From Macrococcus bovicus (GTDB taxonomy: Bacteria; Bacillota; Bacilli; Staphylococcales; Staphylococcaceae): 64,000 bases of DNA. The translations under genes were made by a program, and so were the position numbers. Positions 18,436-32,485 of this stretch are shown here, piece by piece; position 1 is the stretch's first letter; the number at the start of each line of letters is the position of its first letter. Location: NCBI RefSeq assembly GCF_004359575.1, contig NZ_SCWF01000009.1, positions 1-64,000 on the forward strand, read 5' to 3'. The notes below the pieces were generated by a model. It made no database searches. It saw nothing but the letters and a program-made list of their open reading frames with translations, and had not been told where the DNA came from.

Positions 18436-18482
18436 TAAAAAACGTACATTACTGATTTTTATATCAAAAATGTACGTTTTAA
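18436..18482 (-). terminator. Terminator after dnaB
   Basis: Arms AAAACGTACATT and AATGTACGTTTT pair exactly across an 18-base loop and end in a T-run on the minus strand, directly after the dnaB stop. Confidence 0.7.
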
Positions 18483-19877
18483 TTAATTTTCAAAGCCTTC
18501 ATATTCATAGCTGATATCTGCAAACTTGTTGTACTGCTTCATGAAATTCAGCTTAACGGTGCCTGTCGGACCATTACGCTGCTTAGCGATGATAATTTCA
18601 ATCTCACCGTTCTCATCCTGTGCCCCGGCATCAATATTTTCTTCGCCGTCTTCGTTATTTCCACGGTTATAATAATCATCCCGGTAGAGGAAGGCGACAA
18701 TATCAGCATCCTGTTCAATCGATCCAGATTCACGGATATCACTCATCATCGGACGTTTGTCTTGTCGCTGCTCGACGCCACGTGACAGCTGACTGAGGGC
18801 AATAACCGGACATTCCAGCTCACGGGCCAGTGATTTCAGCATACGGGAGATCTCTGACACTTCCTGCTGTCGATTGTCAGAACTTCTTGAGCCTGATCCC
18901 TGGATCAGCTGCAGGTAGTCGATCAGTATCATATCTAAACCGTGCTCCTGCTTCAGACGGCGACTTTTCGCACGGATATCTGTTATGCGGATACCCGGCG
19001 TGTCATCGATGAATATTTTAGTACGGGAGAGCTTACCGATCGCAACCGTAAACCGGTTCCAGTCTTCATTTTCCATCGTTCCCGTCCGCAATCGGTTAGA
19101 ATCGACATTACCTGTGCTGCAGATCATACGGGTGGCCAGCTGATCGGCCCCCATCTCCAGTGAGAATATAGCAACAGAATAGTTATTGTCATGCGTAGCA
19201 ACTTGCTGCGCAATATTCAGGGCAAAGGCTGTCTTACCGACAGAAGGACGTGCAGCAATGATAATGAGGTCATTGCGGTTGAAGCCTGCAGTCATTTTAT
19301 CCAAGTCACGGTAGCCGGTTGGGATACCGGGTGTCTGTCCTTGGTTACGGTCCAGATCCTCGGCGTTTTCAAAGACCACCTGCAGGATATCACGGATATT
19401 CTGAAAGCCGTCTGTTCCCCGGTCGCTCGAGATATTCATAATCCGCTTCTCTGCATCACTCAGCAGAGATTCCAGTTCAAGTTCTTGATTATAGCCGTCT
19501 TTCGCGATGGAATCAGCTACATGGATCAACTGCCGTTTGACTGCATCGTTAAAGACGATCTCTGTATAGAAATCAATATTGCGTGTCGTCGGTACAATCT
19601 CTGACAGTTCTGACAGGTAGAGCGGTCCACCGGCTTCTTCCAGCGTCCCTTCCTTCGTCATCTGATCCGTCAATGTGACGATATCAAGTTGTGCGTTCTT
19701 TTCAGACAGAGAAAGCATAGCCTGGAAGATATGCTGATGACTTCTGCGATAAAAATGCTGCGGTAAAAGTTTTTCGAGCGTGGGAATCAAAAGCTCAGGA
19801 TCCAGCAGAATCGCACCCAGAACAGATTGCTCTGCTTCTAAATGATGGGGCATCTGCATGGAATTAAAATCTTCCAT
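18483..19877 (-). CDS. dnaB: Replicative DNA helicase (DnaB/DnaC)
   Basis: 464 residues; hexameric helicase that unwinds DNA at the fork (called DnaC in Bacillus). N-terminal primase-interacting domain starting HHLEAEQSVLGAILLDP, then the RecA-like motor with Walker A ARPSVGKTAF, Walker B MILIDYLQLI and the later SDIRESGSIEQDAD arginine-finger region. Downstream of rplI in one transcription unit (15-bp gap). Full length, no intein. Confidence 0.97.
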   Translation of the reverse strand: MEDFNSMQMPHHLEAEQSVLGAILLDPELLIPTLEKLLPQHFYRRSHQHIFQAMLSLSEKNAQLDIVTLTDQMTKEGTLEEAGGPLYLSELSEIVPTTRNIDFYTEIVFNDAVKRQLIHVADSIAKDGYNQELELESLLSDAEKRIMNISSDRGTDGFQNIRDILQVVFENAEDLDRNQGQTPGIPTGYRDLDKMTAGFNRNDLIIIAARPSVGKTAFALNIAQQVATHDNNYSVAIFSLEMGADQLATRMICSTGNVDSNRLRTGTMENEDWNRFTVAIGKLSRTKIFIDDTPGIRITDIRAKSRRLKQEHGLDMILIDYLQLIQGSGSRSSDNRQQEVSEISRMLKSLARELECPVIALSQLSRGVEQRQDKRPMMSDIRESGSIEQDADIVAFLYRDDYYNRGNNEDGEENIDAGAQDENGEIEIIIAKQRNGPTGTVKLNFMKQYNKFADISYEYEGFEN

Positions 19878-19892
19878 CTGTGCGCCTCCTTC

Positions 19893-20339
19893 TTACATTT
19901 CAGTGACGTGAACTTTCAGCGTACCTGATACCTGATTATGCAGTTTAACGGGCACATTGGTGTAACCTAGACTTCTGATGCCGTCCGGCAGGTCCATTTT
20001 ACGTTTATCAATCTTGATACCATGCTGTTCTTTCAATGCCTCTACAATCTGCTTCGTGCTGACTGAACCAAACAGACGTCCGCCATCTCCAGATTTCGCC
20101 TTCACTTCAACTTCCAGTGCCTCTAATTTTTCTTTTAAGTTCTGTGCATCGATTAAATGCTGTTCTTTATCTTTTTCGATACGCTGATTTTGAGCATCCA
20201 GCTGTTTAAGGTTGCCTGGTGTCGCCTCGATGGCATATTTATTTTTCAGCAAGAAGTTGTTTGCGTAACCAACAGGTACTTCTTTCACTTCACCTTTTTT
20301 ACCTTTACCTTTAACGTCCTGTATGAAAATTACTTTCAT
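19893..20339 (-). CDS. rplI: 50S ribosomal protein L9
   Basis: 148 residues. Standard L9: N-terminal 23S-binding domain [17 protein letters not shown], long linker helix (about 42-74) and a C-terminal domain with [13 protein letters not shown]. Its start overlaps the gdpP stop by four bases, the order gdpP-rplI-dnaB being usual in Firmicutes. Confidence 0.97.
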   Translation of the reverse strand: MKVIFIQDVKGKGKKGEVKEVPVGYANNFLLKNKYAIEATPGNLKQLDAQNQRIEKDKEQHLIDAQNLKEKLEALEVEVKAKSGDGGRLFGSVSTKQIVEALKEQHGIKIDKRKMDLPDGIRSLGYTNVPVKLHNQVSGTLKVHVTEM

Positions 20340-22309
20340 GATAGTTCACTCCTTTTGAATTGTTCTTCTATTGCGTCTTCTAAATCAAGAATAGCGTTTT
20401 CGACTGTAACGCCGCTCAGCTGTACGGCAGCGTTTGAGAGGTGACCCCCGCCGCCCAGCGCTTCCATCACCAGCTGAACATTGATTTCGCCCAGTGACCG
20501 CGCTGAGATACCGACGACATCGTCCGCCCGCCTTGCTACTACAAATGAAGCCTCTACACCGTTAATACTCAGCAGTTCATCTGCCGCCTGGGCAATGGTC
20601 ACCGGATCAAAGATAGTGGTCTCATCACCATTGGCAATCGCAATCCCGTCTTGACCTAGCTGCACCGTCTTGATCAGTTCGCTGCGCTGCAGATAGGTAT
20701 CCATGTTGTCTTTCAGGAAATGCTGACAGAGAATGGTATCTGCACCGTGACTTCTTAAATAGCTGGCGGCATCAAAGGTCCGTGAACCCGTACGCAGCGT
20801 AAAGTTCCGGGTATCGACGATGATTCCGGCTAACATGACGGTTGATTCTAGCCGCGTCAGCTTATGCTCTTCCGGCTGGTATTCAAGCAGTTCTGTCACC
20901 AGTTCTGCTGTTGAGCTTGCGTAAGGTTCCATATAGACAAGAAGAGGGCTTGAAATAAAGTCTTCACCCCGGCGATGATGGTCAATGACCACTTTACGTG
21001 ATGCCTTATTCAGGATGTTCTCATCGATCACCATATCTGGTTTATGGGTGTCAACAACTACTAAAGTGGTGCGATTCGTCATGAGCGACCAGGCTTCATC
21101 AGATGTAATGAATATTTCCTTCAGTTCAGGTTTCTCTTCAATCTCAAGCATCACTCGGCTGAGTGTCTCATCGATATCATAAGCATTAAGTACGATATAG
21201 GCATTCAGATCATTCATGCGGGCGAAACGCGCCACGCCTATAGCTGCACCGATGGCATCCATATCAGGCCGTTTATGGCCCATGATGATGACGTTATCTC
21301 CTTCAATCAGAATATCCCGCAGCGCATGAGAGATAACCCGGGCACGGACACGCGTTCTTTTTTCCATCGGATTCGTCTTACCGCCGAAGAAACGGACACC
21401 GCCAGAGGTATTTTTGATCGCGACCTGATCACCACCGCGACCTAATGCCAGGTCAAGACTTGACTGCGCGAGTTCACCGAGTGTAATCAAGTTATCCGTT
21501 CCTTCTCCTATCCCGATACTCAGCGTAAGATGTGTCTTTTTATCACGGCTCTTCTCACGAATACGGTCCAGCAGATTGAACTTGGTTGTTTCCAGGTCAG
21601 CGAGAATACGGTTGTTCAGGAAAATAACAAACTGATCAGAAGAGAAGCGTTTAACATAGATATGATTTTCGGCCGCCCATTCATTGACTGCATTGGTCAT
21701 CATGCTGTTCATTTCAGTCCTGTTGGCGTCGTTCATATTCTGAGTGATCTCATCATAGTTATCCAGAAAGACCATACCGATAACCGGCTGGGATTCCTCG
21801 TAAACTTCAAATGTCTCAACGCGTTCGGTCTCATCCAGGAAATAGAGCATATGCATCTCTTCTGCATAGCGGACTTTGAATTTTGTCTCTTTATACTGTG
21901 TATGTACTTCATTGACGCCTTGAATCTTCAGTTGATTCAGCAGATTAGGGAAAATCTCATTGATCGCATCCGCCAGTATGGGACGATCTATCTTCTCACG
22001 AATGAACTGATTATACCACTCCACTTTATCTGACTGATTCAGGAGGATCATGCCGACCGGAATCTGATTGATCGCAACGGCATTGCCTTTACTGACTTTC
22101 ACCGCTATATTCTCAAAATACGTTTCACTCCGCGCCATATTCTTTTTCAAGATGACACCTGTGATGATCATGATGATCACAGCGATACAGCCCGCCAGAA
22201 GTGCCATAACAGGATGCACAGTAAACAGCAGTGCGATTAAAATGAAGACGAGAATAACCATTACAATAAACGGTGTAATGAGGGTCTGTCTCATATACTT
22301 ACGGTCCAT
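20336..22309 (-). CDS. gdpP: Cyclic-di-AMP phosphodiesterase GdpP
   Basis: 657 residues. Two N-terminal membrane helices (about 10-55), a haem-binding-type PAS domain (about 65-150), a degenerate GGDEF domain (about 175-300), then DHH/DHHA1: [28 protein letters not shown] and the [10 protein letters not shown] substrate motif. It degrades c-di-AMP to pApA and so influences potassium uptake, osmotic balance and beta-lactam tolerance. Metal ligands look intact. Confidence 0.95.
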   Translation of the reverse strand: MDRKYMRQTLITPFIVMVILVFILIALLFTVHPVMALLAGCIAVIIMIITGVILKKNMARSETYFENIAVKVSKGNAVAINQIPVGMILLNQSDKVEWYNQFIREKIDRPILADAINEIFPNLLNQLKIQGVNEVHTQYKETKFKVRYAEEMHMLYFLDETERVETFEVYEESQPVIGMVFLDNYDEITQNMNDANRTEMNSMMTNAVNEWAAENHIYVKRFSSDQFVIFLNNRILADLETTKFNLLDRIREKSRDKKTHLTLSIGIGEGTDNLITLGELAQSSLDLALGRGGDQVAIKNTSGGVRFFGGKTNPMEKRTRVRARVISHALRDILIEGDNVIIMGHKRPDMDAIGAAIGVARFARMNDLNAYIVLNAYDIDETLSRVMLEIEEKPELKEIFITSDEAWSLMTNRTTLVVVDTHKPDMVIDENILNKASRKVVIDHHRRGEDFISSPLLVYMEPYASSTAELVTELLEYQPEEHKLTRLESTVMLAGIIVDTRNFTLRTGSRTFDAASYLRSHGADTILCQHFLKDNMDTYLQRSELIKTVQLGQDGIAIANGDETTIFDPVTIAQAADELLSINGVEASFVVARRADDVVGISARSLGEINVQLVMEALGGGGHLSNAAVQLSGVTVENAILDLEDAIEEQFKRSELS

Positions 22310-22323
22310 TTAACTGCCTCCTA

Positions 22324-23235
22324 TTAAGGTTTGATTTTGGTTTTCATCCTGAAGATTAAATCAAGCACACCAAATAGCTGCGTGACAGGTGCCATCAGAA
22401 AGGCCATGATGAAAAGCAGCACACCAAAAACTGTTGGAATGCGTTTCACTTTCAAGAAGAAACTCAGTAATGATAAACCTTGGATGAACATAATCCATTC
22501 TAACACATACTTTAAGTTGAGGACTATACCGAGCAGAACGACGTCCTCTGGCACCAGAAACCAGCTGATGATGGTGACAATGAAGTAGAGATACAGGGCC
22601 ATCTTAGGTACATTCCAGAAATAGAGCGGTCTGAAATTAGGCGTGGCAATTTTGAAGCTGCGTAAAATCGGCAGCGTAATGACCAGTGTCAGCAGAATCA
22701 ATAAGAACAGATTAAAGATAATCAGCCCCGGCACCTGCATCTGCATTGCATCTAGTGCTGTATTGAAAAGGGCCACGCTTTCTTTCGACACATGTCCTGC
22801 CTCAATCTCACTTTTCATTAACGTGAAGTACGTGTTTTTCAAATCGCTGAACCATGTCTTGGTGGTCGGGGCCAGATCAGCCAGCTGCAGGAAAATAACT
22901 GAAATGAGCGTATACATACTGAGCAAAGTCGTCATGATGAAAAGCATGTTTTCTCTGGAAGCCCGCTCTGTCAGTAAATAACCGAGTACATAACTCATGA
23001 CAAGAATAGCAAGAACAATCTGAAAAGCAATGATGGATGTAAAAATCATGGATACAAGTGTGACAATGCCTGCCATCACATAGAAAGAAGGCTTGCTCTT
23101 CATATAGAGATAGACGCCTGGCAGCAGCGAAAATGGTGCCAGCAAGATAATAACCCCAGGCGCTGTATGAATCAGTAAGGTCATCAGCAGGAGGATCAGC
23201 GTGATGATACCTGTCTTCAGAAAATCAATTTTCAA
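22324..23235 (-). CDS. YybS family membrane protein (DUF2232)
   Basis: 303 residues, about eight hydrophobic helices and few polar stretches, the DUF2232/YybS pattern. Starts with TTG at 23235. Always found upstream of gdpP-rplI in Staphylococcaceae and Bacillaceae and here 14 bp before gdpP. Its fold recalls the S components of ECF vitamin transporters; substrate and role are unknown. Confidence 0.85.
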   Translation of the reverse strand: MKIDFLKTGIITLILLLMTLLIHTAPGVIILLAPFSLLPGVYLYMKSKPSFYVMAGIVTLVSMIFTSIIAFQIVLAILVMSYVLGYLLTERASRENMLFIMTTLLSMYTLISVIFLQLADLAPTTKTWFSDLKNTYFTLMKSEIEAGHVSKESVALFNTALDAMQMQVPGLIIFNLFLLILLTLVITLPILRSFKIATPNFRPLYFWNVPKMALYLYFIVTIISWFLVPEDVVLLGIVLNLKYVLEWIMFIQGLSLLSFFLKVKRIPTVFGVLLFIMAFLMAPVTQLFGVLDLIFRMKTKIKP

Positions 23236-23321
23236 ATTTAAAAACTCTCTTTCTCATATAAATTTCATTCTTTACTATTTTACAACTATTGGCTTGATTG
23301 CTCAATGTATCGACACACCAA

Positions 23322-23349
23322 CAAAAAAAACCATGCATCTGCATGGCTT
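23322..23349 (-). terminator. Terminator after the YceI gene
   Basis: CCATGCA-TC-TGCATGG hairpin with eight T following on the minus strand, just after the yceI-type stop. Confidence 0.85.
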
Positions 23350-23359
23350 GTAAATCTTC

Positions 23360-23875
23360 TTATTCTTCGATTGCAAATTCCAGCCCGACTGTGAACGCTA
23401 CATCTTTACTGACCATCACACCGCCTGTTTCAAGCGCCTGGTTCCAGCTGATACCGTAATCTTCACGGTTGATTTTCCCGGTTACGACGATACCTGTCAC
23501 TTGCCCTCCAGTCATCGGATTTTTAGAAGCACCGTTATATTCGATGTCGAACGTTTCTTGATGAGTTTCACCTTTGATTGTTAAGTTACCTGTTACTTTA
23601 GAATCAGTGATGGACTCAGAGACGAAAGTGATGTCCGGATATTGTTCAGCATCGAAGAAATCAGCTGATTTTAAGTGACCATCACGATCTGCATTACGAG
23701 TATCGATAGAATCCACTTTGACTGAGCCCTTAAATTGTAAGGAAGAAATGTCGTTCACATCTCCAGTTAATTCTCCGTCGAAATCTTTGAACTCACCTGT
23801 TATCTTAGAAACCATCAGATGTTTGACTGAAAAAGCGACCGAACTGTGAACTGGATCTAATTTGAAGTTTGTCAT
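23360..23875 (-). CDS. YceI family lipid-binding protein
   Basis: 171 residues from the ATG at 23875, chosen over an ATG six codons earlier because GAGGT lies eight bases before it. Shows the YceI barrel signatures: FKLDPVHSSVAFSVKHLMVS at the start, GEFKDFDGEL, SADFFDAEQYPDITF and GNLTIKGET. Family members carry polyisoprenoid lipids in a barrel. No signal peptide, so cytosolic here. A 33-bp palindrome lies in its upstream region. Confidence 0.92.
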   Translation of the reverse strand: MTNFKLDPVHSSVAFSVKHLMVSKITGEFKDFDGELTGDVNDISSLQFKGSVKVDSIDTRNADRDGHLKSADFFDAEQYPDITFVSESITDSKVTGNLTIKGETHQETFDIEYNGASKNPMTGGQVTGIVVTGKINREDYGISWNQALETGGVMVSKDVAFTVGLEFAIEE

Positions 23876-23898
23876 TTGAATAACCTCTTTCATTTATT

Positions 23899-23931
23899 AT
23901 ATATTTGATATATTTAATATATCAAATATAT
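23899..23931. promoter_or_regulatory. 33-bp perfect palindrome upstream of the YceI gene (operator candidate)
   Basis: Sixteen-base arms are exact complements around T23915 (core TTGATAT-ATTTA-ATATCAA). It lies 24 bp before the YceI start, where a bound repressor would block transcription. Size and AT-rich symmetry suit a MarR-type or similar dimeric regulator. Confidence 0.6.
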
Positions 23932-24033
23932 TTTTTATATTAAAGTGAAACGCTCATCTTTCATTTATATACCCTTTTAAATGTGTCTGAATACAAAATA
24001 TCCCTCTACTCATTAATAGCAGAGGGATTGATG

Positions 24034-25323
<1,290 letters not shown>

Positions 25324-25334
25324 TTATTTTTGGG

Positions 25335-25557
25335 GACAAAAAAATACCACGTCCCTTGAAAGGGACGTGGTATTACGCGTTGCCACCCTAATTAACAGCC
25401 GGAGCTGTTCACTTCATTAACATAACGGTTAAACCGATTGTCTACTTAAACGGATAGATTTCGTTTCTGTTCTTTGCCAGTTCACACCCACCACTGACTC
25501 TCTTTGAAAGAAGGAGAAAGTACTTATTCCGAGACAATGTCTTATTAAGTTATTTAC
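25335..25557 (-). promoter_or_regulatory. T-box riboswitch of serS
   Basis: The conserved T-box AGGGTGGCAACGCG lies on the minus strand at 25376-25389, followed by a strong terminator (arms 25344-25357 and 25361-25373, then seven T). About 160 bases of leader before it can form Stem I. Uncharged tRNA-Ser pairs with the T-box and favours the antiterminator. I could not fix the specifier codon by eye. Confidence 0.92.
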
Positions 25558-25586
25558 ATATTATCAGACAAACTTTAAGAATGCAA
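25558..25586 (-). promoter_or_regulatory. SigA-type promoter of serS
   Basis: TTGCAT (25581-25586) and TAATAT (25558-25563) with a 17-bp spacer, reading toward the T-box leader. Confidence 0.6.
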
Positions 25587-25630
25587 ACTATTCTGTTAAA
25601 ATGATGATATTAAATCTAAGGGAGTCTTAT

Positions 25631-26443
25631 ATGCAAACAATTGACAGCATCACCATACCAAAACGCGAAGATCAGTCTCATAAAGGCGATTATGGCCGCA
25701 TCCTGTTAATCGGCGGCAATCAGAACATGGGCGGTTCTATCATGCTGTCTTCACGTGCTTGTGTCTATAGCGGTGGCGGCCTTACGACGGTCTGTACACA
25801 CCATTCCAATCACACGGCGCTTCATTCCCGCTGTCCAGAAGCAATGGTCAGTGATCTGAATGACATTAAAAGACTGACAAAACTGGTGACTGAGGCAGAT
25901 TGTATCCTGGTCGGTCCTGGTCTTGGTCTTGATATTAAAGGGAACAATACGCTGACTTTTATCCTGCAGCATGTACAGCCGCATCAGACTATTATTATTG
26001 ACGGGGATGCGATTACTATCTTCAGCAAGCTGCGTCTGACACTCCCGGACTGCGAGGTTATCTTCACGCCTCATCAGATGGAATGGGAAAGACTGAGCGG
26101 TATTAAAATTGATGACCAGACACCGGAGCGAAATCGTCAGGCAGCTGATGAACTGGGAGCACACGTCATCTTAAAAAAACATCATACTGAACTTTACCTG
26201 AAGACAGGGGACTATAAAATTGATAAAGGAAATCCTGCAATGGCGACAGGCGGCATGGGTGACACACTTGCCGGCATGATAGCAGGGTTTATCGGTCAGT
26301 TCGAGACAGAGGAAGCCATCAAATATGCGGTCTATATCCACAGTAAGATCGGTGACCAGTTATCTCAGACGATGTATGTCACACCCCCGTCCATGATCAT
26401 TAATGAAATTCCGTTTATGATGAAAAAACTGGAAGCAAAATAA
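25631..26443 (+). CDS. nnrD: ADP-dependent (S)-NAD(P)H-hydrate dehydratase
   Basis: 270 residues from the ATG at 25631, preceded by AAGGGAG. Ribokinase-like fold with the family order: GRILLIGGNQNMGGSI near the N-terminus, VGPGLG in the middle, IIDGDAI, FTPHQMEWERL and the C-terminal ATGGMGDTLAGMI anion hole. Repairs hydrated NADH and NADPH using ADP. The partner epimerase domain (NnrE) is not fused here, as in staphylococci. Own terminator, convergent with gyrA. Confidence 0.93.
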   Translation: MQTIDSITIPKREDQSHKGDYGRILLIGGNQNMGGSIMLSSRACVYSGGGLTTVCTHHSNHTALHSRCPEAMVSDLNDIKRLTKLVTEADCILVGPGLGLDIKGNNTLTFILQHVQPHQTIIIDGDAITIFSKLRLTLPDCEVIFTPHQMEWERLSGIKIDDQTPERNRQAADELGAHVILKKHHTELYLKTGDYKIDKGNPAMATGGMGDTLAGMIAGFIGQFETEEAIKYAVYIHSKIGDQLSQTMYVTPPSMIINEIPFMMKKLEAK

Positions 26444-26470
26444 GGATGATGCCGAGGCATCATCCTTATT
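26442..26470. terminator. Two-way terminator between nnrD and gyrA
   Basis: AAGGATGATGCC and GGCATCATCCTT pair across a two-base loop, with T-rich flank on the plus strand; gyrA ends 17 bp later on the other strand. Confidence 0.85.
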
Positions 26471-26486
26471 TATTTCTCCGGAAATA

Positions 26487-29120
26487 CTATTCATTTTCCT
26501 GATTACGGATTTCATCCAGTGTATCCACATCTTCACTATCTTCGAAGATATCTGTTTCTTCTTCTTCAGATTGTTCTTCTGCTTCACCTACCAGATAGCC
26601 GTTTGATTGTTCAATCTCTTCATCCATTTTTTCCCGCGATAATTCGGTCATATTTTCTTCCTGAGGCGCCACCACTTCTTCTTCCTCTTTCTCTACTTTT
26701 GCGACGGTCGCAACAAACTGGTCATCTGAGAGACGAATCAGCTTCACGCCTTGCGTGCTCCGGCCTGTGCGCGAGATAGAGTTCACATCTAAACGGATGA
26801 TGACACCTTTATCAGTGACAATCATTAAATCCTCATCGCCTGTTACTGTTGCGAAGTAGACAAGAGAACCATTCCGTTCAGTCAGGGTCGCCGTTTTGAT
26901 TCCCATACCCCCGCGGTTGGAGACACGGTAATCCGTTACCGTTGTCCGCTTACCATAACCTTTATCAGTGACAACGAGAATCTCTTCTTCGCTATCCGGT
27001 CTGACGACATCCAGTCCGATGACTTCATCGCCAGCACGCAGAGTGATCCCTTTCACGCCTGCTGCTGTTCGGCCAAGCGGGCGCAATGATTCTTCTTCAA
27101 AACGAACCAGTGACGCATTCTTCGTTCCGATGATCAGCTGGTTGCCCCCTTCAGATAAACGTACACCGACTAATTCATCATCCTCGCGGAAACTGATGGC
27201 AATCTTGCCGTTCTTATTGATACGCGCAAAATTCGCCAGACTTGAACGTTTAACGAGTCCTTTTTTCGTTGCAAAGATAATAAAGGCATCTTCACGCTCC
27301 AGATTCTTCACAGCAATCATCTGGCTGATACTTTCGTCTTTCTCAAGTTCCAGTGCATTGACGATAGGAATGCCTTTGGACTGACGAGACAGCTCTGGAA
27401 TCTCATAACCTTTCAGCTTATAGACGCGTCCTTTATTCGTGAAGAACAGTACGTGGTCATGCGTAGACGTTGTGACAATCTGGCTGACAAAGTCATCCTC
27501 AATCGTGTTCATGCCTTGTATGCCACGGCCCCCGCGGTTCTGTGCACGATAAGTGGATGCTGACAGACGCTTGATATAGTTATTGTGACTCAGTGTGATG
27601 ACCACATGGTCTTCTGGAATCAGATCTTCGTCTTCCAGCATGTCATAACCGCCGACTGTAATCTCAGTACGGCGACCATCTCCGAACTTCTCTTTGATTT
27701 CAGTCAGTTCCTCGCGGATGACCGCTAAAATCCGTTCTTCATCTGCCAGAATTTCCTTCAGCTCTGCTATATATTTCATCAGTTCCTGATACTCGGCTTC
27801 AATCTTGTCGCGTTCGAGACCTGTCAATCGACGAAGACGCATATCGAGAATAGCCTGCGCCTGACGTTCAGACAGGCTGAACTGTGTCTGCAGCTCATGG
27901 ATAGCAACATGGTCATTCTCTGAAGCACGGATCAGTTCAATAATACGGTCGATATTATCGAGTGCTATGCGTAAGCCTTCAAGAAGATGCGCACGGTCTT
28001 CTGCTTTTTTCAGGTTATAGACGGTACGACGACGAATCACTACTTTCTGATGCTCAAGGTAATGATGGAGCATCTGCTTCAGATTCAGTAATTCAGGCTT
28101 CTGATTGACGATAGCGAGCATATTCATACCAAATGTCGTCTGCAGAGGGGTCAATTTGTACAGATTGTTCAAGATGACGTTCGCATTGGCATCACGGCGG
28201 ATGTCAATCACAATTCTGACGCCTTCTTTTAAACTCGTCTCATCACGCAGGTCAGTAATGCCGTCTATCTTCTTATCACGGGCGAGCTCTGCAATCTTCT
28301 CAACGAGCTTCGCTTTATTGACCTGATACGGAATTTCTGTCACGACGATTGTTTCTTTGCCGTTACTTCGGGTCTCAATCAATGTCTTGGCACGCATAAT
28401 GACCGAACCACGCCCCGTTTCATAAGCACGACGAATACCGCTACGGCCTAAAATAAGACCCGCAGTCGGAAAGTCCGGGCCGTGGATATAATCCATCAGC
28501 TCTGGAATCGTGATATCAGAGTTATGACTGAGTGCGAGCACCCCATCAATCACTTCGGTCATATTATGCGGCGGAATATTGGTCGCCATACCTACTGCAA
28601 TCCCTGAGGCACCATTCACGAGCAGGTTAGGGAAGCGCGCGGGCAGGACGACCGGCTCGCGTTCATTACCATCATAGTTATCCGTAAAATCAATCGTATC
28701 CTTGTTGATATCACGCATCATCTCCATCGCCAGCTTCGTCATACGTGCCTCTGTATAACGCATGGCAGCAGCACCGTCGCCGTCCATAGAACCGAAGTTC
28801 CCCTGTCCATCGACCAGTGGGTAGCGATAGCTGAAGTCCTGCGCCATCCGGACCATTGCTTCGTAGATAGAAGAGTCACCATGCGGGTGATATTTACCCA
28901 TGACGTCCCCGACGATACGTGCTGACTTCTTGTAAGGTTTGTCTGATGTCATACCCTGGTCATTCATGCCGTACAGAATACGTCGATGCACGGGCTTCAT
29001 GCCATCACGAACATCAGGTAATGCACGGGCCACGATAACACTCATCGCGTAATCAAGAAACGACTCACGCATTTCCTTACTGATATTTCTTTCCTGTACT
29101 CTTTCGTTGTTTTCAGCCAT
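26487..29120 (-). CDS. gyrA: DNA gyrase subunit A
   Basis: 877 residues, introducing negative supercoils with GyrB. Active-site Tyr is Y122 in MRYTEARM. The quinolone-resistance region GDSSIYEAM has Ser83, Ser84 and Glu87, the sensitive form. Six-blade C-terminal domain with GyrA box QNRGGRG near residue 530. The tail beyond about 805 is very acidic (EEEEE, then [14 protein letters not shown]), longer than in E. coli and typical of Firmicutes. Confidence 0.97.
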   Translation of the reverse strand: MAENNERVQERNISKEMRESFLDYAMSVIVARALPDVRDGMKPVHRRILYGMNDQGMTSDKPYKKSARIVGDVMGKYHPHGDSSIYEAMVRMAQDFSYRYPLVDGQGNFGSMDGDGAAAMRYTEARMTKLAMEMMRDINKDTIDFTDNYDGNEREPVVLPARFPNLLVNGASGIAVGMATNIPPHNMTEVIDGVLALSHNSDITIPELMDYIHGPDFPTAGLILGRSGIRRAYETGRGSVIMRAKTLIETRSNGKETIVVTEIPYQVNKAKLVEKIAELARDKKIDGITDLRDETSLKEGVRIVIDIRRDANANVILNNLYKLTPLQTTFGMNMLAIVNQKPELLNLKQMLHHYLEHQKVVIRRRTVYNLKKAEDRAHLLEGLRIALDNIDRIIELIRASENDHVAIHELQTQFSLSERQAQAILDMRLRRLTGLERDKIEAEYQELMKYIAELKEILADEERILAVIREELTEIKEKFGDGRRTEITVGGYDMLEDEDLIPEDHVVITLSHNNYIKRLSASTYRAQNRGGRGIQGMNTIEDDFVSQIVTTSTHDHVLFFTNKGRVYKLKGYEIPELSRQSKGIPIVNALELEKDESISQMIAVKNLEREDAFIIFATKKGLVKRSSLANFARINKNGKIAISFREDDELVGVRLSEGGNQLIIGTKNASLVRFEEESLRPLGRTAAGVKGITLRAGDEVIGLDVVRPDSEEEILVVTDKGYGKRTTVTDYRVSNRGGMGIKTATLTERNGSLVYFATVTGDEDLMIVTDKGVIIRLDVNSISRTGRSTQGVKLIRLSDDQFVATVAKVEKEEEEVVAPQEENMTELSREKMDEEIEQSNGYLVGEAEEQSEEEETDIFEDSEDVDTLDEIRNQENE

Positions 29121-29131
29121 TTCGGCGCCTC

Positions 29132-31054
<1,923 letters not shown>

Positions 31055-32155
31055 CTACTCTTCATTAGTTATACTGCCTTGGTCGACAAAGAATAACTTT
31101 GCCTCCTGTATCGTTTCATGTTCAATGCCGTCCACTGAGGTCGTTGTCACAAATGTCTGTACTTTGTGCTGGATAGTTGACAGCAGATGAGTCTGCCTGC
31201 TGTCATCCAGTTCACTGAGGACATCATCCAATAATAAAATCGGATATTCTCCGACTTCTTCGTTAATTAATTCAATTTCCGCAAGCTTCATGGATAGAGC
31301 CGTTGTCCGTTGCTGCCCCTGGGAGCCATAAGTCTGCACATCAATATCATTGATGGAGAAGGAAAGGTCGTCACGATGCGGGCCGTATAGACTCGTCATG
31401 CGGTCGATTTCCCGGTCCATCACAGCTGTAAGCTGGCTATATGTCTCCTCAGCCATATGTTCAGTGAGCTTGAGGCTCGCATCATAATGAATCTTGAGAT
31501 TTTCTTTATTTTTCGTAATACCACGATGAATTTCATTCGCTTTTGCTTCCAGCTGTGCGATGAATTGCTGCCTTCTTAGCGTCAGCTTGGCAGCATACTC
31601 TGCAAACTGCTGATTAAGCACTTCCAGCATTGTCCGGTCACCGCCTGCTGACTTCAGCTGCTTGAGATAATGGTTCTTCTGTTTAAGAATCCGCTGATAA
31701 TTGGAAAGGTCGTTTAAATAGACAGCAGATATCTGTCCGATTTCGATGTCGATGAAGCGTCGTCTGACCTGCGGGCTGCCTTTTACAAGGCTGAGATCCT
31801 CCGGTGCGAATAAGACTACATTCATATGACCGACATACTGCGTCAGCTTGCTTTGTTCAAGATGATTGGCTTTTGCTTTCTTGCCCTTCGCAGAAATCTG
31901 AAGGGAGAGCGGCATCGTACCATAACGATATTCAAGGTCGCCTTCAATAAGTGCAAAATCTGCTTGCCACTGAATCAGCTCTTTGTCCTGTGTCGCACGA
32001 TGACTTTTCGCCAGAGCGAGACAGTAGATGGCTTCCAGCAAATTCGTCTTACCTTGCGCATTCGAGCCGATAAGGACATTCACTTCATCATGAAAATCAA
32101 GCGACACCTTATCATAATTACGAAAATGGGTCAGGTCGAGGTGTTTTAATTTCAT
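31055..32155 (-). CDS. recF: DNA repair and replication protein RecF
   Basis: 366 residues, an SMC-like ATPase that loads RecA at single-strand gaps with RecO and RecR. Walker [16 protein letters not shown] (32-46), signature [15 protein letters not shown], Walker [18 protein letters not shown], with a helical arm between. Overlaps yaaA by four bases at its start and abuts gyrB at its end, the usual dnaN-yaaA-recF-gyrB order with an insert noted at 32486-35770. Confidence 0.96.
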   Translation of the reverse strand: MKLKHLDLTHFRNYDKVSLDFHDEVNVLIGSNAQGKTNLLEAIYCLALAKSHRATQDKELIQWQADFALIEGDLEYRYGTMPLSLQISAKGKKAKANHLEQSKLTQYVGHMNVVLFAPEDLSLVKGSPQVRRRFIDIEIGQISAVYLNDLSNYQRILKQKNHYLKQLKSAGGDRTMLEVLNQQFAEYAAKLTLRRQQFIAQLEAKANEIHRGITKNKENLKIHYDASLKLTEHMAEETYSQLTAVMDREIDRMTSLYGPHRDDLSFSINDIDVQTYGSQGQQRTTALSMKLAEIELINEEVGEYPILLLDDVLSELDDSRQTHLLSTIQHKVQTFVTTTSVDGIEHETIQEAKLFFVDQGSITNEE

Positions 32156-32376
32156 CCTTCAGCAGAATAAGAAATCTTAAACTTGCCCTCGCCTTCAATA
32201 TCAACGATATCGTCCTGCGCAAGTTTCTTGCCCCGTCTTGTTTCAAGCGTACCATTCAGGTAGACCGTGTTTTCCTGTAAAAACCATTTTGCCTGTCCGC
32301 CTGTGCCGATAATACCTTCCGATTTCAGCAGCTGACCGAGCGTTACTATACCGTCAAATTCGACTTGTTTCACCAT
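32152..32376 (-). CDS. yaaA: S4 domain RNA-binding protein YaaA
   Basis: 74 residues, an S4 domain alone: [12 protein letters not shown]-type helix, [17 protein letters not shown] and [12 protein letters not shown]. Homologues sit between dnaN and recF in most Firmicutes and are implicated in ribosome assembly. Here it is not next to dnaN: a disulfide pair and an ABC exporter lie between. Stop overlaps the recF start (ATGA). Confidence 0.9.
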   Translation of the reverse strand: MVKQVEFDGIVTLGQLLKSEGIIGTGGQAKWFLQENTVYLNGTLETRRGKKLAQDDIVDIEGEGKFKISYSAEG

Positions 32377-32451
32377 ATCACGGTTCCTCCTATCCGTTTA
32401 AGTCATCATATAATTATACCTTTTTTTCGCTGAAATTGCATGTTTTAAAGA

Positions 32452-32483
32452 CAAAAAGAAGCGATGGAATATCCATCGCTTCG
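32452..32483 (-). terminator. Terminator after bdbC
   Basis: GAAGCGATGG and CCATCGCTTC pair around a short loop and run into five T on the minus strand, separating bdbDC from yaaA-recF. Confidence 0.85.
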
Positions 32484-32485
32484 TG

